Positions 18,541-28,023 of a DNA stretch of 64,000 bases are shown one piece after another (positions within the stretch are counted from its first letter, which is position 1; each line of letters opens with the position of its first letter). Both the position numbers and the translations under genes were made by a program. This DNA is from Ferrimonas senticii DSM 18821. GTDB taxonomy: Bacteria > Pseudomonadota > Gammaproteobacteria > Enterobacterales > Shewanellaceae. The DNA is taken from positions 699,771-763,770 of the forward strand of contig NZ_AUGM01000001.1 of assembly GCF_000422665.1 (NCBI RefSeq), written 5' to 3'. The notes beneath the pieces were generated by a model. The model made no database searches. It saw nothing but the letters and a program-made list of their open reading frames with translations, and was not told the DNA's origin.

Positions 18541-19812
18541 TGCGCAGTCTTAAAACAAGTCTCGTTAGAGCGCCACCATCAACGGCTGTGGCAATCGCTC
18601 AATCTAACCGTAAAGCGGGGCGAGTTACTGTTAATTAACGGCGCTACTGGCAGTGGCAAAAGTACCCTACTGCAGTTGCTGGCCGGACTTATCGCCCCCA
18701 CTGAAGGTCACATAACTCGACCGCAACGGTGCGGTTTAGTGCTGCAAGATCCCTGCATTCAAATGCTACGAGATCAAGTTGGTGCCGAAGTCGCGGTATT
18801 GCTGGAACATTTGCAAACCCCGCCGGCACAGATGCCGGATAAAATTAATCAGGCGCTTGACCTAGTCGGACTGCCTTTACCACTAACCCACGCCACGGCG
18901 GCATTATCCCAAGGCCAACGCTATCGATTGCTAATTGCCGCTCAGTTGGTGGCCTGCCCAAGTTTGCTGCTGCTGGACGAGCCATGGGCGCAGATGGACG
19001 ATAGCGCCTTTATTGAACTGAAACGGTTGCTGCGACAATTAACCATGCAAGGGATCACCGTGGTGATCACCGAACATCACCTTACCCCTTGGCGGGATTG
19101 TGTCGATCGGATCCTAACGCTCAGTGAATCGGGATTAATCGCCGCCGCAGCGCCAACCGAACCAACCACGGTATTCGCAGCCGCCACGCCCCAGCCTAGT
19201 CACCGTGGCCAGCTCTGCTATCGCTGCAGCGCCACGACCTTAGCGTTGGCAGAAGATCGGCAACTTCAACTGCCAGATCTTGAGGTGTTTGCTGGGCAAC
19301 GGGTACTGCTGCAAGGCGTTAACGGCAGTGGCAAAAGCACCCTGCTGCGGGCCATCATCGGTTTTGATGGCAACGCCATTGGCCAGTTGCAACAACCGGG
19401 CTTGATGACCATCTGCCTGCAACAACCAGCACGACAGCTGTTCGCCACGACAGTACTTGATGAGCTGTGCTTTTCGTTGCTACGCCATGGTCAATCGCTA
19501 GCCGAAGCGCAACAGGCGGCAATGACACTGCTGCAACGCATACAGCTAGACCACCTCGCCCAGCGCTCGCCCTATGCCCTCAGCTATGGCCAACAGCATC
19601 TGATTGGGATCGCCAGCCAACTGCTGCGCCAGCCGGCGTTGTTGCTGCTAGATGATCCCTTTGCCGGATTAGATCCACGCCATTGCCAGCAGTTGTGGCG
19701 ACTGCTGGATGAGCTTCCTCACCATTGCAGCTGCGTGATCGCCAGTCACCGCCACCTCGATGGTTTCAATAATCACTGGCGAATTCACGGCCAACAGTTA
19801 CAGGTAGCGTAA
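18535..19812 (+). CDS. ECF transporter fused tandem ATPase (EcfA-EcfA')
   Basis: About 425 aa containing two ABC ATPase domains in one chain. Domain 1 (about 5-210) has Walker A GATGSGKS (36-43), signature LSQGQ, Walker B LLLLDEPW and His switch ITEHH. Domain 2 (about 230-425) has GVNGSGKS, LSYGQ, LLLLDDPFAGLD and ASHRH. The catalytic Glu of domain 2 is Asp, so the two sites are not equivalent. It energises uptake through EcfT and an S component, both encoded immediately downstream with 1-bp overlaps. The ATG at 18535 fits domain alignment; a TTG at 18514 is possible. Confidence 0.87.
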   Translation: MACAVLKQVSLERHHQRLWQSLNLTVKRGELLLINGATGSGKSTLLQLLAGLIAPTEGHITRPQRCGLVLQDPCIQMLRDQVGAEVAVLLEHLQTPPAQMPDKINQALDLVGLPLPLTHATAALSQGQRYRLLIAAQLVACPSLLLLDEPWAQMDDSAFIELKRLLRQLTMQGITVVITEHHLTPWRDCVDRILTLSESGLIAAAAPTEPTTVFAAATPQPSHRGQLCYRCSATTLALAEDRQLQLPDLEVFAGQRVLLQGVNGSGKSTLLRAIIGFDGNAIGQLQQPGLMTICLQQPARQLFATTVLDELCFSLLRHGQSLAEAQQAAMTLLQRIQLDHLAQRSPYALSYGQQHLIGIASQLLRQPALLLLDDPFAGLDPRHCQQLWRLLDELPHHCSCVIASHRHLDGFNNHWRIHGQQLQVA

Positions 19813-20444
19813 TGGCCAATCAACCTCGAGCCGTTGGCTATACCCAACTTAAATTGCTGCTCAGCCCACTATTCCTGGCGGCCATTTTGGCGATGCCTGC
19901 GTGGGCACTGCTGCCCGCGGCGCTGCTGATGTTGCCACTGCTGTGGCGAGCACCAACCGGTCTACTTCAGCTGTGGCGACTGACCAAGCTGATGGCGGTG
20001 CAGTTTGTGATTGTCTGGCTGTTCTATCTGCTGCGCTTTGGCCTCGATTCTTGGCCGGCGGCGTTGGAACTGTCAGCGCGGCTGTATCTGTCACTTTGGC
20101 CGGGATTATGGTTTTTCCTAACCACCCCACAACACCGAATTATGGCGGCACTATCGCCTTGGCTAAAACCGCGCACGGTGTTGGTAGTGGCAACCACCTT
20201 GGCGTTAATGCCCAGACTGGTGCGCGAAGCGCATCAACTTTACCAATTGCAATGTCTGCGCGGCGCGCGGATCAAGCCCAAACAACTGTGGCGCCCTTCA
20301 GCGTGGTTGGATCTGATTAACACCGTGCTGTGCCCACTGCTGATCCAGCTTATCCAATTAACCAAACAACAAGAGATGGCACTGCGAGCCCGAGGCTATC
20401 GCGATGGCATCGCCCCAACGCTGTTCACCACTGAGGACAATTAA
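19812..20444 (+). CDS. ECF transporter transmembrane subunit (EcfT/CbiQ-like)
   Basis: 210 aa with about four or five hydrophobic segments in the first 130 residues. Two EcfT coupling motifs follow, CLRGAR and ALRARG; Ala-Arg-Gly sequences of this type dock onto the ATPases. It is somewhat short for EcfT. It begins on the last base of the ATPase stop codon and ends on the first base of the next gene's ATG, so the operon is translationally coupled. It should connect the ATPase to the S component. Confidence 0.85.
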   Translation: MANQPRAVGYTQLKLLLSPLFLAAILAMPAWALLPAALLMLPLLWRAPTGLLQLWRLTKLMAVQFVIVWLFYLLRFGLDSWPAALELSARLYLSLWPGLWFFLTTPQHRIMAALSPWLKPRTVLVVATTLALMPRLVREAHQLYQLQCLRGARIKPKQLWRPSAWLDLINTVLCPLLIQLIQLTKQQEMALRARGYRDGIAPTLFTTEDN

Positions 20445-20995
20445 TGGAACGCTTCAAACTGTCTGACGCGCTGCTGCTTAGCGCATTAGCATTGTTGCTG
20501 CTGAGCTTTAAAGCGGCGGTCAAACTGAAACTGGGTTTGGTTGGCCACTCGATGTTTATGATGACGCTGGTAATGCTGCTGGCGCGAGGGTTAGTGCCAA
20601 AAACCGGCAGCGTACTGGCCACCGGCTTTCTCACCGGCTTGCTGGCGATGCTGCTTGGCATTGGCAAAGGTGGCCCGCTGATCCTGTTGAAGTTCATGTT
20701 CCCAGCCGCCGCCATTGAACTAGCCTGCCTGTTGCTGCCGTTTGCGCCATGGCAGCGAAAAACCGCCATTTTGGTCGGGCTTTGTGGCCTGGCGGCGTGG
20801 ATTGCCAAAGGGATGTTTGAGTTATGGCTAGCCGGTGCCGACGCCCAATTTATGCTGCTGCAGATGGGCTGGAAAGGACTTGGCGGCGGCCTATTCACCC
20901 TCTTAGCGGCGCTGTGTGTACCACCACTGCTGGCGCGACTGGCGCATCACCAATTGATCCCACAGCAACGGCAACCACAGGGACTGACCCCATGA
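20444..20995 (+). CDS. ECF transporter S (substrate-binding) component, unknown substrate
   Basis: 183 aa and almost entirely hydrophobic, with five to six predicted membrane segments, the size and layout of ECF S components. Its position directly after the ATPase and EcfT genes, with 1-bp overlap, supports the role. I cannot match it to a named S family such as ThiT, BioY, RibU or FolT. It overlaps the TiaS-like gene by 4 bp (ATGA). The substrate must be inferred from that partner. Confidence 0.72.
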   Translation: MERFKLSDALLLSALALLLLSFKAAVKLKLGLVGHSMFMMTLVMLLARGLVPKTGSVLATGFLTGLLAMLLGIGKGGPLILLKFMFPAAAIELACLLLPFAPWQRKTAILVGLCGLAAWIAKGMFELWLAGADAQFMLLQMGWKGLGGGLFTLLAALCVPPLLARLAHHQLIPQQRQPQGLTP

Positions 20996-21711
20996 AACTG
21001 ACCATCTGCATCGACGATACCGACATCATCGGCTCCAAAGGCACCGGCGAAATTGCCGAGGAACTGGGCGAAAAACTGGTGCAACTTGGTCTCGGTCAAG
21101 CCACTGGCGTCAGCCGTCATCAACTGTATGTGCACCAAGACATTCCCTATACCTCGCACAACAGCTCAATGTGCTTTGAACTGACCGAAGTCGGCGCCAG
21201 CATCGATGAGGTGATCGGTCACTGCATTGCCCACCTTATCGAACACAGCGCGGTCGGCTCCGATCCTGGTCTGGCGGTCGCCACCGAGCAAGCCGACTGG
21301 CCAGCCCTGATAGAATTTGGCCAGCAAGCCAAACGGCAGGTGCTTAACAAAACCCTCGCCTATCAATTGGCCGAGCAAGCCGGAGTGCATCTGTCAGAGC
21401 ACGGTGGCAGCGGCGATGGCATCATCGGCGCTTTGGCGGGGTTGGGACTGCGCCGCGATGGCAACGACGGTCGCATGAAAGGCCAAGTTAAGCTGAACCT
21501 TAGCGCAGCCTGCGTCGCCGAGCTACTGAAACAACCCGAGATCGACAGCGTCATTGATCTCAACCATAAGCCGCTGCCACAGGATGCCGTGGTGCAGCTA
21601 AGTGGCAAAGTCAAAACCGTCCGAGTGAATCAGCAGTGCGCCCTACTGGTCTACCAACAAGCGGATGGGCGCTGGCACAACGCCGGTAAGTCACAGCTGA
21701 AAGCTTATTAA
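20992..21711 (+). CDS. TiaS-like ATP-dependent protein in the ECF operon
   Basis: 239 aa. It begins MKLTICIDDTD, the hallmark opening of the archaeal tRNA(Ile2) agmatinylcytidine synthase TiaS, and also has GSDPGLAVA and GSGDGIIGALAGLGL, which correspond to NPG and GLIGALAAIG blocks of the TiaS kinase-like region. The C-terminal OB-fold and zinc-ribbon tRNA-binding parts of TiaS are absent, so tRNA modification is unlikely; bacteria use TilS for that step. A small-molecule kinase or ligase acting on the imported compound is a reasonable inference. It is the last gene of the overlapping operon. Confidence 0.75.
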   Translation: MKLTICIDDTDIIGSKGTGEIAEELGEKLVQLGLGQATGVSRHQLYVHQDIPYTSHNSSMCFELTEVGASIDEVIGHCIAHLIEHSAVGSDPGLAVATEQADWPALIEFGQQAKRQVLNKTLAYQLAEQAGVHLSEHGGSGDGIIGALAGLGLRRDGNDGRMKGQVKLNLSAACVAELLKQPEIDSVIDLNHKPLPQDAVVQLSGKVKTVRVNQQCALLVYQQADGRWHNAGKSQLKAY

Positions 21712-21793
21712 ATCAACATAGCAATCAGGCAGTTGGTCTTTGTTTACGGTTTCGCTACAGTGCCAGTAGCGAAACTTACACAAGGATCTGTCG

Positions 21794-23530
21794 ATGTTTC
21801 ATGCTCGCCCCTTATCGGTTCGCCGTGCGCAGCCATGGTTGACCTGCGTCGTGATGGCAACCGCTGCCGCGCTAAGCCTGCCAGCCAACGCCTTCGACCG
21901 AGTCACCGGCGAATCATTCGCCAGCCGTTCTCCGGTGTACGCCCAACACGGCATGGCCGCCACCAGCCAGCCGCTGGCCACGCAAGTAGCGCTGGATATC
22001 CTCAAACAAGGTGGCAGCGCCGTCGATGCGGCTATTGCTGCCAACGCCATGCTCGGGTTAGTGGAACCTACCGGCTGTGGCATCGGTGGCGATCTGTTTG
22101 CCATTGTCTGGGATAGCAAAAGCCAACAACTGCATGGCCTCAACGCCAGTGGTCGCAGCCCGCAAAGTCTGACTATGGCGGAATTTAAACGGCTCGGTTT
22201 AAGTAGTATCCCGCCCTATGGCCCACTGCCAGTATCGGTACCCGGCACCGTTGATGGCTGGTTTGAACTGCACGGCAAGTTTGGCAAGTTGCCGATCAGT
22301 GAGCTGCTACAACCCGCGATTGGCTATGCCGAAAATGGTTTTCCGGTATCCGACTTAATCGCCTTTTATCTTGATCGTAGCGTCGAGCGCATCGGCCAAT
22401 ATCCCGGCTTTGCGGAAACCTTTATGCCGGATGGCAAAATGCCGAAAACCGGCGAAATCTTTAAAAATCCGGGGCTGGCCTACAGCTACAAGTTGATTGC
22501 CGAACAGGGCCGCGATGCCTTTTACAAAGGCGAGATCGCCAGCCGCATCGATGACTACATGAAAGCCCAAGGCGGCTTTTTAAGTTACGCCGATCTGGCC
22601 GCTCACCAGAGCGATTGGATCACACCGGTCAGCATCAACTATCGCGGTGTAGAGCTGTGGGAATTGCCACCACCGGGACAAGGGATCGCCGCGCTGCAGA
22701 TCTTAGATCTGCTGAAAACCTACGACTTAGCGGCGATGGGCCGTGACAGCGCCGAGTTCGTCCACACCTTTGTCGAAGCTAAGAAGCTGGCGTTTGCCGA
22801 TCGTGCCAAGTTCTATGCCGATCCCGACTTTGCCATGGTGCCGGTAGCCGAGCTTATCTCCGACGGCTACGCCGACAAGCGTCGAAAACGGATTGACGCC
22901 AACAAAGCCGCCAAAGCGGTCGAGGCCGGCAACCCCGCACTAGAACACGGCGACACCATCTATCTGACCACCGCCGACAAAGACGGCAATATGGTGTCGC
23001 TGATCCAAAGCAACTATCGCGGCATGGGTTCCGGCATGACCCCTCCGGGTCTTGGCTTTGTGCTGCAAGACCGTGGCCAACTGTTTTCGCTAAAGGAGGG
23101 TGAAGCCAACAGCTACGCCCCCGGCAAGCGGCCGTTTCATACCATCATTCCCGCCTTTGCCACCAAAGACGGCAAGCCGTGGTTGTCGTTTGGGGTGATG
23201 GGCGGTGCCACCCAGCCACAGGCGCACGCGCAGATCATCATCAACATGGTCGACTTTGGCATGAACCTGCAAGAAGCCGGTGATGCGCCGCGGATTTTAC
23301 ACAGCGGCTCCAGCCAACCCACCGGCGAAGTGATGCTCAGCGGCGGCGTGGTCAGTTTGGAATCCGGCTTTAGCTACCAAACTAAGCGCAACTTGATGCT
23401 TAAAGGCCACAAACTGCAAGACAACCTCGGCGGATATGGCGGCTACCAAGCGATCGAATGGGACGCCAACAACAAGGTTTATATCGGTGCCTCGGAAAGT
23501 CGCAAAGATGGCCAAGCGGCGGGATATTAG
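21794..23530 (+). CDS. ggt: Gamma-glutamyltransferase
   Basis: 578 aa precursor with an N-terminal signal (cleavage after LPANAF, about residue 35). Family blocks include GGSAVDAAIAANA, EPTGCGIGGDLFA and PVSVPGTVDGW. The self-processing site precedes the nucleophilic Thr388 in HGDT. The small subunit carries SNYRGMGSGMTPPG and the GGATQPQAHAQI block. It transfers or hydrolyses the gamma-glutamyl group of glutathione in the periplasm. The ATG is preceded by AAGGAT. The gene stands alone, with a terminator downstream. Confidence 0.93.
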   Translation: MFHARPLSVRRAQPWLTCVVMATAAALSLPANAFDRVTGESFASRSPVYAQHGMAATSQPLATQVALDILKQGGSAVDAAIAANAMLGLVEPTGCGIGGDLFAIVWDSKSQQLHGLNASGRSPQSLTMAEFKRLGLSSIPPYGPLPVSVPGTVDGWFELHGKFGKLPISELLQPAIGYAENGFPVSDLIAFYLDRSVERIGQYPGFAETFMPDGKMPKTGEIFKNPGLAYSYKLIAEQGRDAFYKGEIASRIDDYMKAQGGFLSYADLAAHQSDWITPVSINYRGVELWELPPPGQGIAALQILDLLKTYDLAAMGRDSAEFVHTFVEAKKLAFADRAKFYADPDFAMVPVAELISDGYADKRRKRIDANKAAKAVEAGNPALEHGDTIYLTTADKDGNMVSLIQSNYRGMGSGMTPPGLGFVLQDRGQLFSLKEGEANSYAPGKRPFHTIIPAFATKDGKPWLSFGVMGGATQPQAHAQIIINMVDFGMNLQEAGDAPRILHSGSSQPTGEVMLSGGVVSLESGFSYQTKRNLMLKGHKLQDNLGGYGGYQAIEWDANNKVYIGASESRKDGQAAGY

Positions 23531-23569
23531 ATAGTTATTAGTTGGTAGATTTCAGTCGTTAGTTACAGC

Positions 23570-23603
23570 AAAAGCGGCGGTAGATTGCTCTACCGCCGCT
23601 TTT
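23570..23603. terminator. Bidirectional terminator
   Basis: AAAAGCGGCGGTAGA pairs perfectly with TCTACCGCCGCTTTT, followed by CTTTTTC. It lies between convergent ggt and the second RND operon. Confidence 0.88.
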
Positions 23604-23671
23604 CTTTTTCTCTAGCTGATCGCTAACAACTACTAAAAACTAATCGCTGATAGCTAGCTACTTTTGCCAAG

Positions 23672-26600
23672 CTACGATTTAGCGCTTGGCTTAAAGCTGT
23701 TAATTTGCTCGGCCAGTTTGTCCGCCACAAAGCCTGGTGAATGGGTGTTGCCGGAGATCAAGCGATACATCGCTGGGATCACCAACAGCGTCACCACGGT
23801 GGCAAACGCCATCCCGAACAGCACCACGGTACCCACCGCAATTCGGCTTTCATAGCCGGCACCGCTGGAGAAGATCAGCGGCACCGCCCCAAACAGGGTG
23901 GTCATCGCGGTCATCAGGATTGGCTGCAGACGACGGGTTGCCGCATCAATCACCGCTTGCTCAAGGCCGAGGCCGCGATCGCGGAGCTGGTTAGCAAATT
24001 CAACAATCAAGATGCCGTTTTTGGTCACCATGCCAATCAGCATGATCAGACCAATCTGGCTGTAGATGTTAAGCCCCTGCCCCATCAGCCACAGGCCAGC
24101 TAAGCCACCGAGAATGCCCATCGGTACGGTAAACATCACCACCAGCGGGTTGATAAAGCTTTCAAACTGCGCCGCCAATACCAAGTAGGCCACCAACAAC
24201 GCCAAACCAAACACCACCGCGGTGCTGCTCTGGTTCTCTTTAAAGTCAGCGGATTCGCCAGCGTAGTTGATGTTAATCTCCTTCGGCAAAATCCGTTTGG
24301 CTTCATCCTCAAGCAGCGTCAGGGCATCGCCCAAGTTGCCTTCTGGGGTCAAGTTGGCCTTGATGGTGATCGACTTCTGCTTGGAGTAGTGCGACAACAT
24401 CCGCGCCGCGCCCACCTCTTCCACGTAGGTTACCGTGTCCAGACTGATTAACAGACCGGTACCGGAACGCAGGTAGATCTTGGAGAGATCGGCAGCGCTG
24501 TTGAAGTGGCGCTCGTTAGCGCGCAGATAGACGTCGTACTCTTCACCACGATCGACAAAAGTGGTTTCCGTCTTACCACCCAGCATCACCTCAACGGTAC
24601 TGGCGATCTCGGTCACGCTTAAGCCCAACTCCGCCGCCCGGGCGCGATCAACTCGCACCACCAACTCTGGGGTTTGCTCGGCGTAATCGATGTCAGCGCC
24701 GGTCATCTGCTCGCTGTCGTTGGCGAAATCGCGCAGCTGCAAGGCGTAGCGATTCAGTTCATCGTAGCTGGAACCACTGATCACAAACTGCACCGGCTCC
24801 GACGAACCACCACGGAAGCCCGGCAACATCGGCCGCACCATCACATCGGGGATATCTTTAAGCTGCTTGGCCACCACCGCCAGCGCGTCTTTGGCGGTTT
24901 GCGTGCGCTCGCGCCAATCTTCCAACTGAATGATCACAAAGCCGGTGTTATCGCCCGCACGGCCACCAAAGGCTGGAGTCTGAATGCTGAACGAGCGCAC
25001 CAACCCTTGCCCCAATAGCCCCATCATCCGTTCTTCAACGATCTCCATGTTGGCGCTCATGCGGTTGTAACTGGTGCCCTCAGCGCCTTTAACAAAGGCA
25101 AACAGAATGCCGCGGTCCTCTTTTGGCGCCAATTCGGCTGGGATCTTTTGCAGCAACAGCGCCGAACCGCCAATACAGGCGATAATCACCAGTGGCGCCA
25201 GCCAACGGCCTTTTAATACCACTACCAACAAGCGACGATAACCGGCTTCCAAGGCGCTGATCACCCGGCGTACACCACGAATAAGCAGGTTCGGTTTATC
25301 TTTGGTGGTGAGGATTTTCGAGCCCAACACTGGGGTTAAGGTCAATGCCACCAACGATGAGAACAGCACCGACATCGCCAGCACCACCGCAAATTCGGTG
25401 AACATTAAGCCAACCATGCCATCCATAAAGGAGATTGGCAGGAACACCATCACCAACACCAAGGTGGTGGCGATCACCGCAAAACCCACTTCGCGAGTAC
25501 CATCGAAGGCCGCCAGCAGCGGCGGTTTGCCCTGCTGCATGTGATGGTGAATGTTTTCCACCACCACGATGGCATCATCGACCACCAGACCGATGGCCAA
25601 AATCAGCGCCATCAAGGTCAGCAAGTTAATCGAATAACCGAAGAAATAGGCCGCCATAAAGGCGCTGATCAGCGATACCGGCACGGTTAACGCCGGGATC
25701 AGGGTCACTCGCGCTTGCCCCAAAAACAGGTACAGCACCAGGATCACCAACACCGCGGTGATCATAATGGTCGAGTACACCTCGTCAATGGCGTTTTCGA
25801 TAAACAACGTTTTGTCGTAATCGATAAACAGCTCAGTGCCTTCCGGTAAGAAGCTTTGAATCGCTTCCACTTCCGCCCGTACCGCCATCGCCACATCCAA
25901 TGGGTTAGCGTCTGACATCGCAATAATGCCAAGGCCGATGTTCACTTCACCGTTGGATTTGTAGGTTGAATCTTCGTTTTTAGCGCCGACGTACACCCGC
26001 GCCACATCTTGCAGATAGATGGCGGTGCCATCGTCAGCGCGGCGCACTTGCAGATAACCAAAATCTTCAGCGGTTTGGTACATGCGATCGGTGCGTACCG
26101 ACATCGTCAGCACGTCATTACGCATCTCACCGCCGGGGTTTTCGACGTTTTCCGCTTTCAGGGCGGCAATAATGTCGTTTCCGGTGACGCCAAAGCCAGC
26201 CATCTTGGATGGATCTAACTCAACGTACATCACCTTATACAGCGCGCCGTAGTAATCCACGGCACTGACCCCGGAGATCAACGAGAAGCGGTCTTCAATG
26301 CTGCGCTGGGCGTAATCGGTCAACTCGGTGCGATCCATGATACTGGAGCTTAAGTTGACGTAGATCGACGCATCACCACTGCCGTTATCGCGATACACCA
26401 CCGGATCATTGGCTTCATCCGGCAAGCGGTTTTGTGCCCGTGCCACCGCATCACGAACGTCACTGACGCCTTCAACCAGATCCCAGCCAACTTGGAAGGT
26501 AACGATGATCCGCGACATGCCGTTGCGGGTTACCGAAGTCAGCTCTTCAATGCCACTGATGCCGCTAAGCTGATCTTCAATCACCTTGGTGACTTGGCTC

Positions 26601-26779
26601 TCCATGATCGTCGCCGATGCACCTGAGTACGACGTACTTACGGTCACTACCGGACTGTCGACGTCCGGCATCTCACGCACCGCCAGCTTGGAGTAAGAGA
26701 CCAAACCAAACACCATCAGCAGCAAACTAAGTACGATGGCAACGACCGGACGTTTTACCGAGACATCAGAAAGCAGCAT
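23672..26779 (-). CDS. RND multidrug efflux pump (second copy)
   Basis: 1,035 aa, HAE-1 family. It opens DVSVKRPVVAIVLSLLL, followed by PDVDSPVVTVST. The proton-relay Asp pair lies in GLVVDDAIVVVEN and the Lys in VTKNGILIVEFAN; the GTVVLFGMAFATVVTLLVIP end is typical. It is closer to the MexF/VexD-type branch than the first pump, judged by these motifs. Its start lies inside the end of the adaptor gene (14-bp overlap). No outer-membrane channel gene accompanies the pair, so it probably uses a TolC-type duct encoded elsewhere. Confidence 0.93.
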   Translation of the reverse strand: MLLSDVSVKRPVVAIVLSLLLMVFGLVSYSKLAVREMPDVDSPVVTVSTSYSGASATIMESQVTKVIEDQLSGISGIEELTSVTRNGMSRIIVTFQVGWDLVEGVSDVRDAVARAQNRLPDEANDPVVYRDNGSGDASIYVNLSSSIMDRTELTDYAQRSIEDRFSLISGVSAVDYYGALYKVMYVELDPSKMAGFGVTGNDIIAALKAENVENPGGEMRNDVLTMSVRTDRMYQTAEDFGYLQVRRADDGTAIYLQDVARVYVGAKNEDSTYKSNGEVNIGLGIIAMSDANPLDVAMAVRAEVEAIQSFLPEGTELFIDYDKTLFIENAIDEVYSTIMITAVLVILVLYLFLGQARVTLIPALTVPVSLISAFMAAYFFGYSINLLTLMALILAIGLVVDDAIVVVENIHHHMQQGKPPLLAAFDGTREVGFAVIATTLVLVMVFLPISFMDGMVGLMFTEFAVVLAMSVLFSSLVALTLTPVLGSKILTTKDKPNLLIRGVRRVISALEAGYRRLLVVVLKGRWLAPLVIIACIGGSALLLQKIPAELAPKEDRGILFAFVKGAEGTSYNRMSANMEIVEERMMGLLGQGLVRSFSIQTPAFGGRAGDNTGFVIIQLEDWRERTQTAKDALAVVAKQLKDIPDVMVRPMLPGFRGGSSEPVQFVISGSSYDELNRYALQLRDFANDSEQMTGADIDYAEQTPELVVRVDRARAAELGLSVTEIASTVEVMLGGKTETTFVDRGEEYDVYLRANERHFNSAADLSKIYLRSGTGLLISLDTVTYVEEVGAARMLSHYSKQKSITIKANLTPEGNLGDALTLLEDEAKRILPKEININYAGESADFKENQSSTAVVFGLALLVAYLVLAAQFESFINPLVVMFTVPMGILGGLAGLWLMGQGLNIYSQIGLIMLIGMVTKNGILIVEFANQLRDRGLGLEQAVIDAATRRLQPILMTAMTTLFGAVPLIFSSGAGYESRIAVGTVVLFGMAFATVVTLLVIPAMYRLISGNTHSPGFVADKLAEQINSFKPSAKS

Positions 26780-27830
26780 TGGCTACCCCTTGCTTGCTCG
26801 ATGGTTTCGACAAGTCAGCCACTTTGACGCCATCTTTCATATTAACGGTGCCTTCAACCACAATCCGTTGACCCGCTTTTACCCCAGAGTTGATCGCCAC
26901 ATTGGTGCCAACCCGTTCCCCCAAGGTCACTTCAGTGCGGTGCACTCGGTTGTTGTCATCCAGCACATACACAAAACGCTTAGTGCCGAAGTACTCCAGC
27001 GCCTGTACCGGCACAAAGGTCTGTTGCAATGGCGCAAACTCGATGTTGGCGGCCAGCATCATGCCCGGTTTAAGTCGCTGCTCGGGATTATCAAATTGCA
27101 CCCGAATTTGCAGATTGAGTGATTGCTGCGAGATGCGTGGATCAATCGCCACCACGGTGCCGGTAAACTGCTGATTTGGCCAAGAACGGGAAGTCGCTAC
27201 CACCTGCAAACCCGGACGCAGCTGCGCCAGATAGCGCTCTGGAATCGACAGGTCCAAGCGCAGCGTCGACAGGTCATCCAAGCTCATCAGTTCGCTGCCA
27301 CTGCTGACCAGCGCGCCAACGCTGTGATCAATCAAACCAACAGTACCGGCAAACGGCGCATTCAGATGGTGGTAGTCGCGTTGCGCTTGGGCACGATCGA
27401 CCCGCGCCTGCGCCATCGCCACACTGGCTTGCTGAGCGTCAATTTCCGATTGGGTCACTGCCCCTTTGCTGATCAACCGTTTTAGCTCGGCCAATTTGCG
27501 CTGTTCGTCGGCCAGATAGGCGTTGGCTTCCAGTAGGTCAGCACTGGCACTGGCATCCTCGATGCGCAGCAGTGGCTGCCCTTGGCTAACCTGCTGATTG
27601 GCCTGCACCATGATTTCGGCAATTTTGCCGCTCACTTGCGGCGCGACCATAATTGCTTTTTCTGCGGCCAGATAGCCAACCACCGCCAGCGTCGGGGTTA
27701 ACGGCTGTTCACTCACCAACTCACTACGAACCGGAATGGCCTTGGCCGGAGTTGCAGGCTTGGCAGCAAAGGCTGAACTGCAACTGAGCGCTAACAGAGT
27801 CAGCGCCAATACGGGGGTAATTTTTTTCAT
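26766..27830 (-). CDS. RND efflux periplasmic adaptor (second pair)
   Basis: 354 aa from the ATG at 27830. The signal peptide has probable cleavage after SAFA near residue 22. Half-lipoyl motif VAPQVSGKIAEIMV, hairpin region (about 85-140), second lipoyl half LNAPFAGTVGLIDHSVGALV and a beta-barrel domain follow in order. A GTG three codons upstream (27839) is an alternative start. It is the first gene of a two-gene operon and is divergent from an SDR gene across about 190 bp that must hold both promoters. Confidence 0.9.
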   Translation of the reverse strand: MKKITPVLALTLLALSCSSAFAAKPATPAKAIPVRSELVSEQPLTPTLAVVGYLAAEKAIMVAPQVSGKIAEIMVQANQQVSQGQPLLRIEDASASADLLEANAYLADEQRKLAELKRLISKGAVTQSEIDAQQASVAMAQARVDRAQAQRDYHHLNAPFAGTVGLIDHSVGALVSSGSELMSLDDLSTLRLDLSIPERYLAQLRPGLQVVATSRSWPNQQFTGTVVAIDPRISQQSLNLQIRVQFDNPEQRLKPGMMLAANIEFAPLQQTFVPVQALEYFGTKRFVYVLDDNNRVHRTEVTLGERVGTNVAINSGVKAGQRIVVEGTVNMKDGVKVADLSKPSSKQGVANAAF

Positions 27831-28023
27831 CTCTGGCACAAGGTTAACTTCAATGGCGACATTCTATTCGCGCAAATAACGCTTGTGTGTAAGCCAACGT
27901 AAAGATTGCGAAAAGCGCGATCAAGCTCTCGTTAATCGAGACGCATTCTTAAGCGGCGATCGATTTCGTCGCGGTAGACGTAGCCAACACAACACTTTTA
28001 ATCCAGTGAAGGAGTGACGATTG

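Noticed and set aside
18330..18638. 102-codon frame across the leader and ECF ATPase start
   Set aside because: It runs in a different frame through the start of a clear ABC ATPase gene and has no recognisable domain.
23531..23671. TTAGTTNN-type low-complexity tracts on both sides of the ggt terminator
   Set aside because: They look loosely inverted (TTAGTTATTAG versus CTAACAACTACTAA) but do not pair well; treated as AT-rich spacer.
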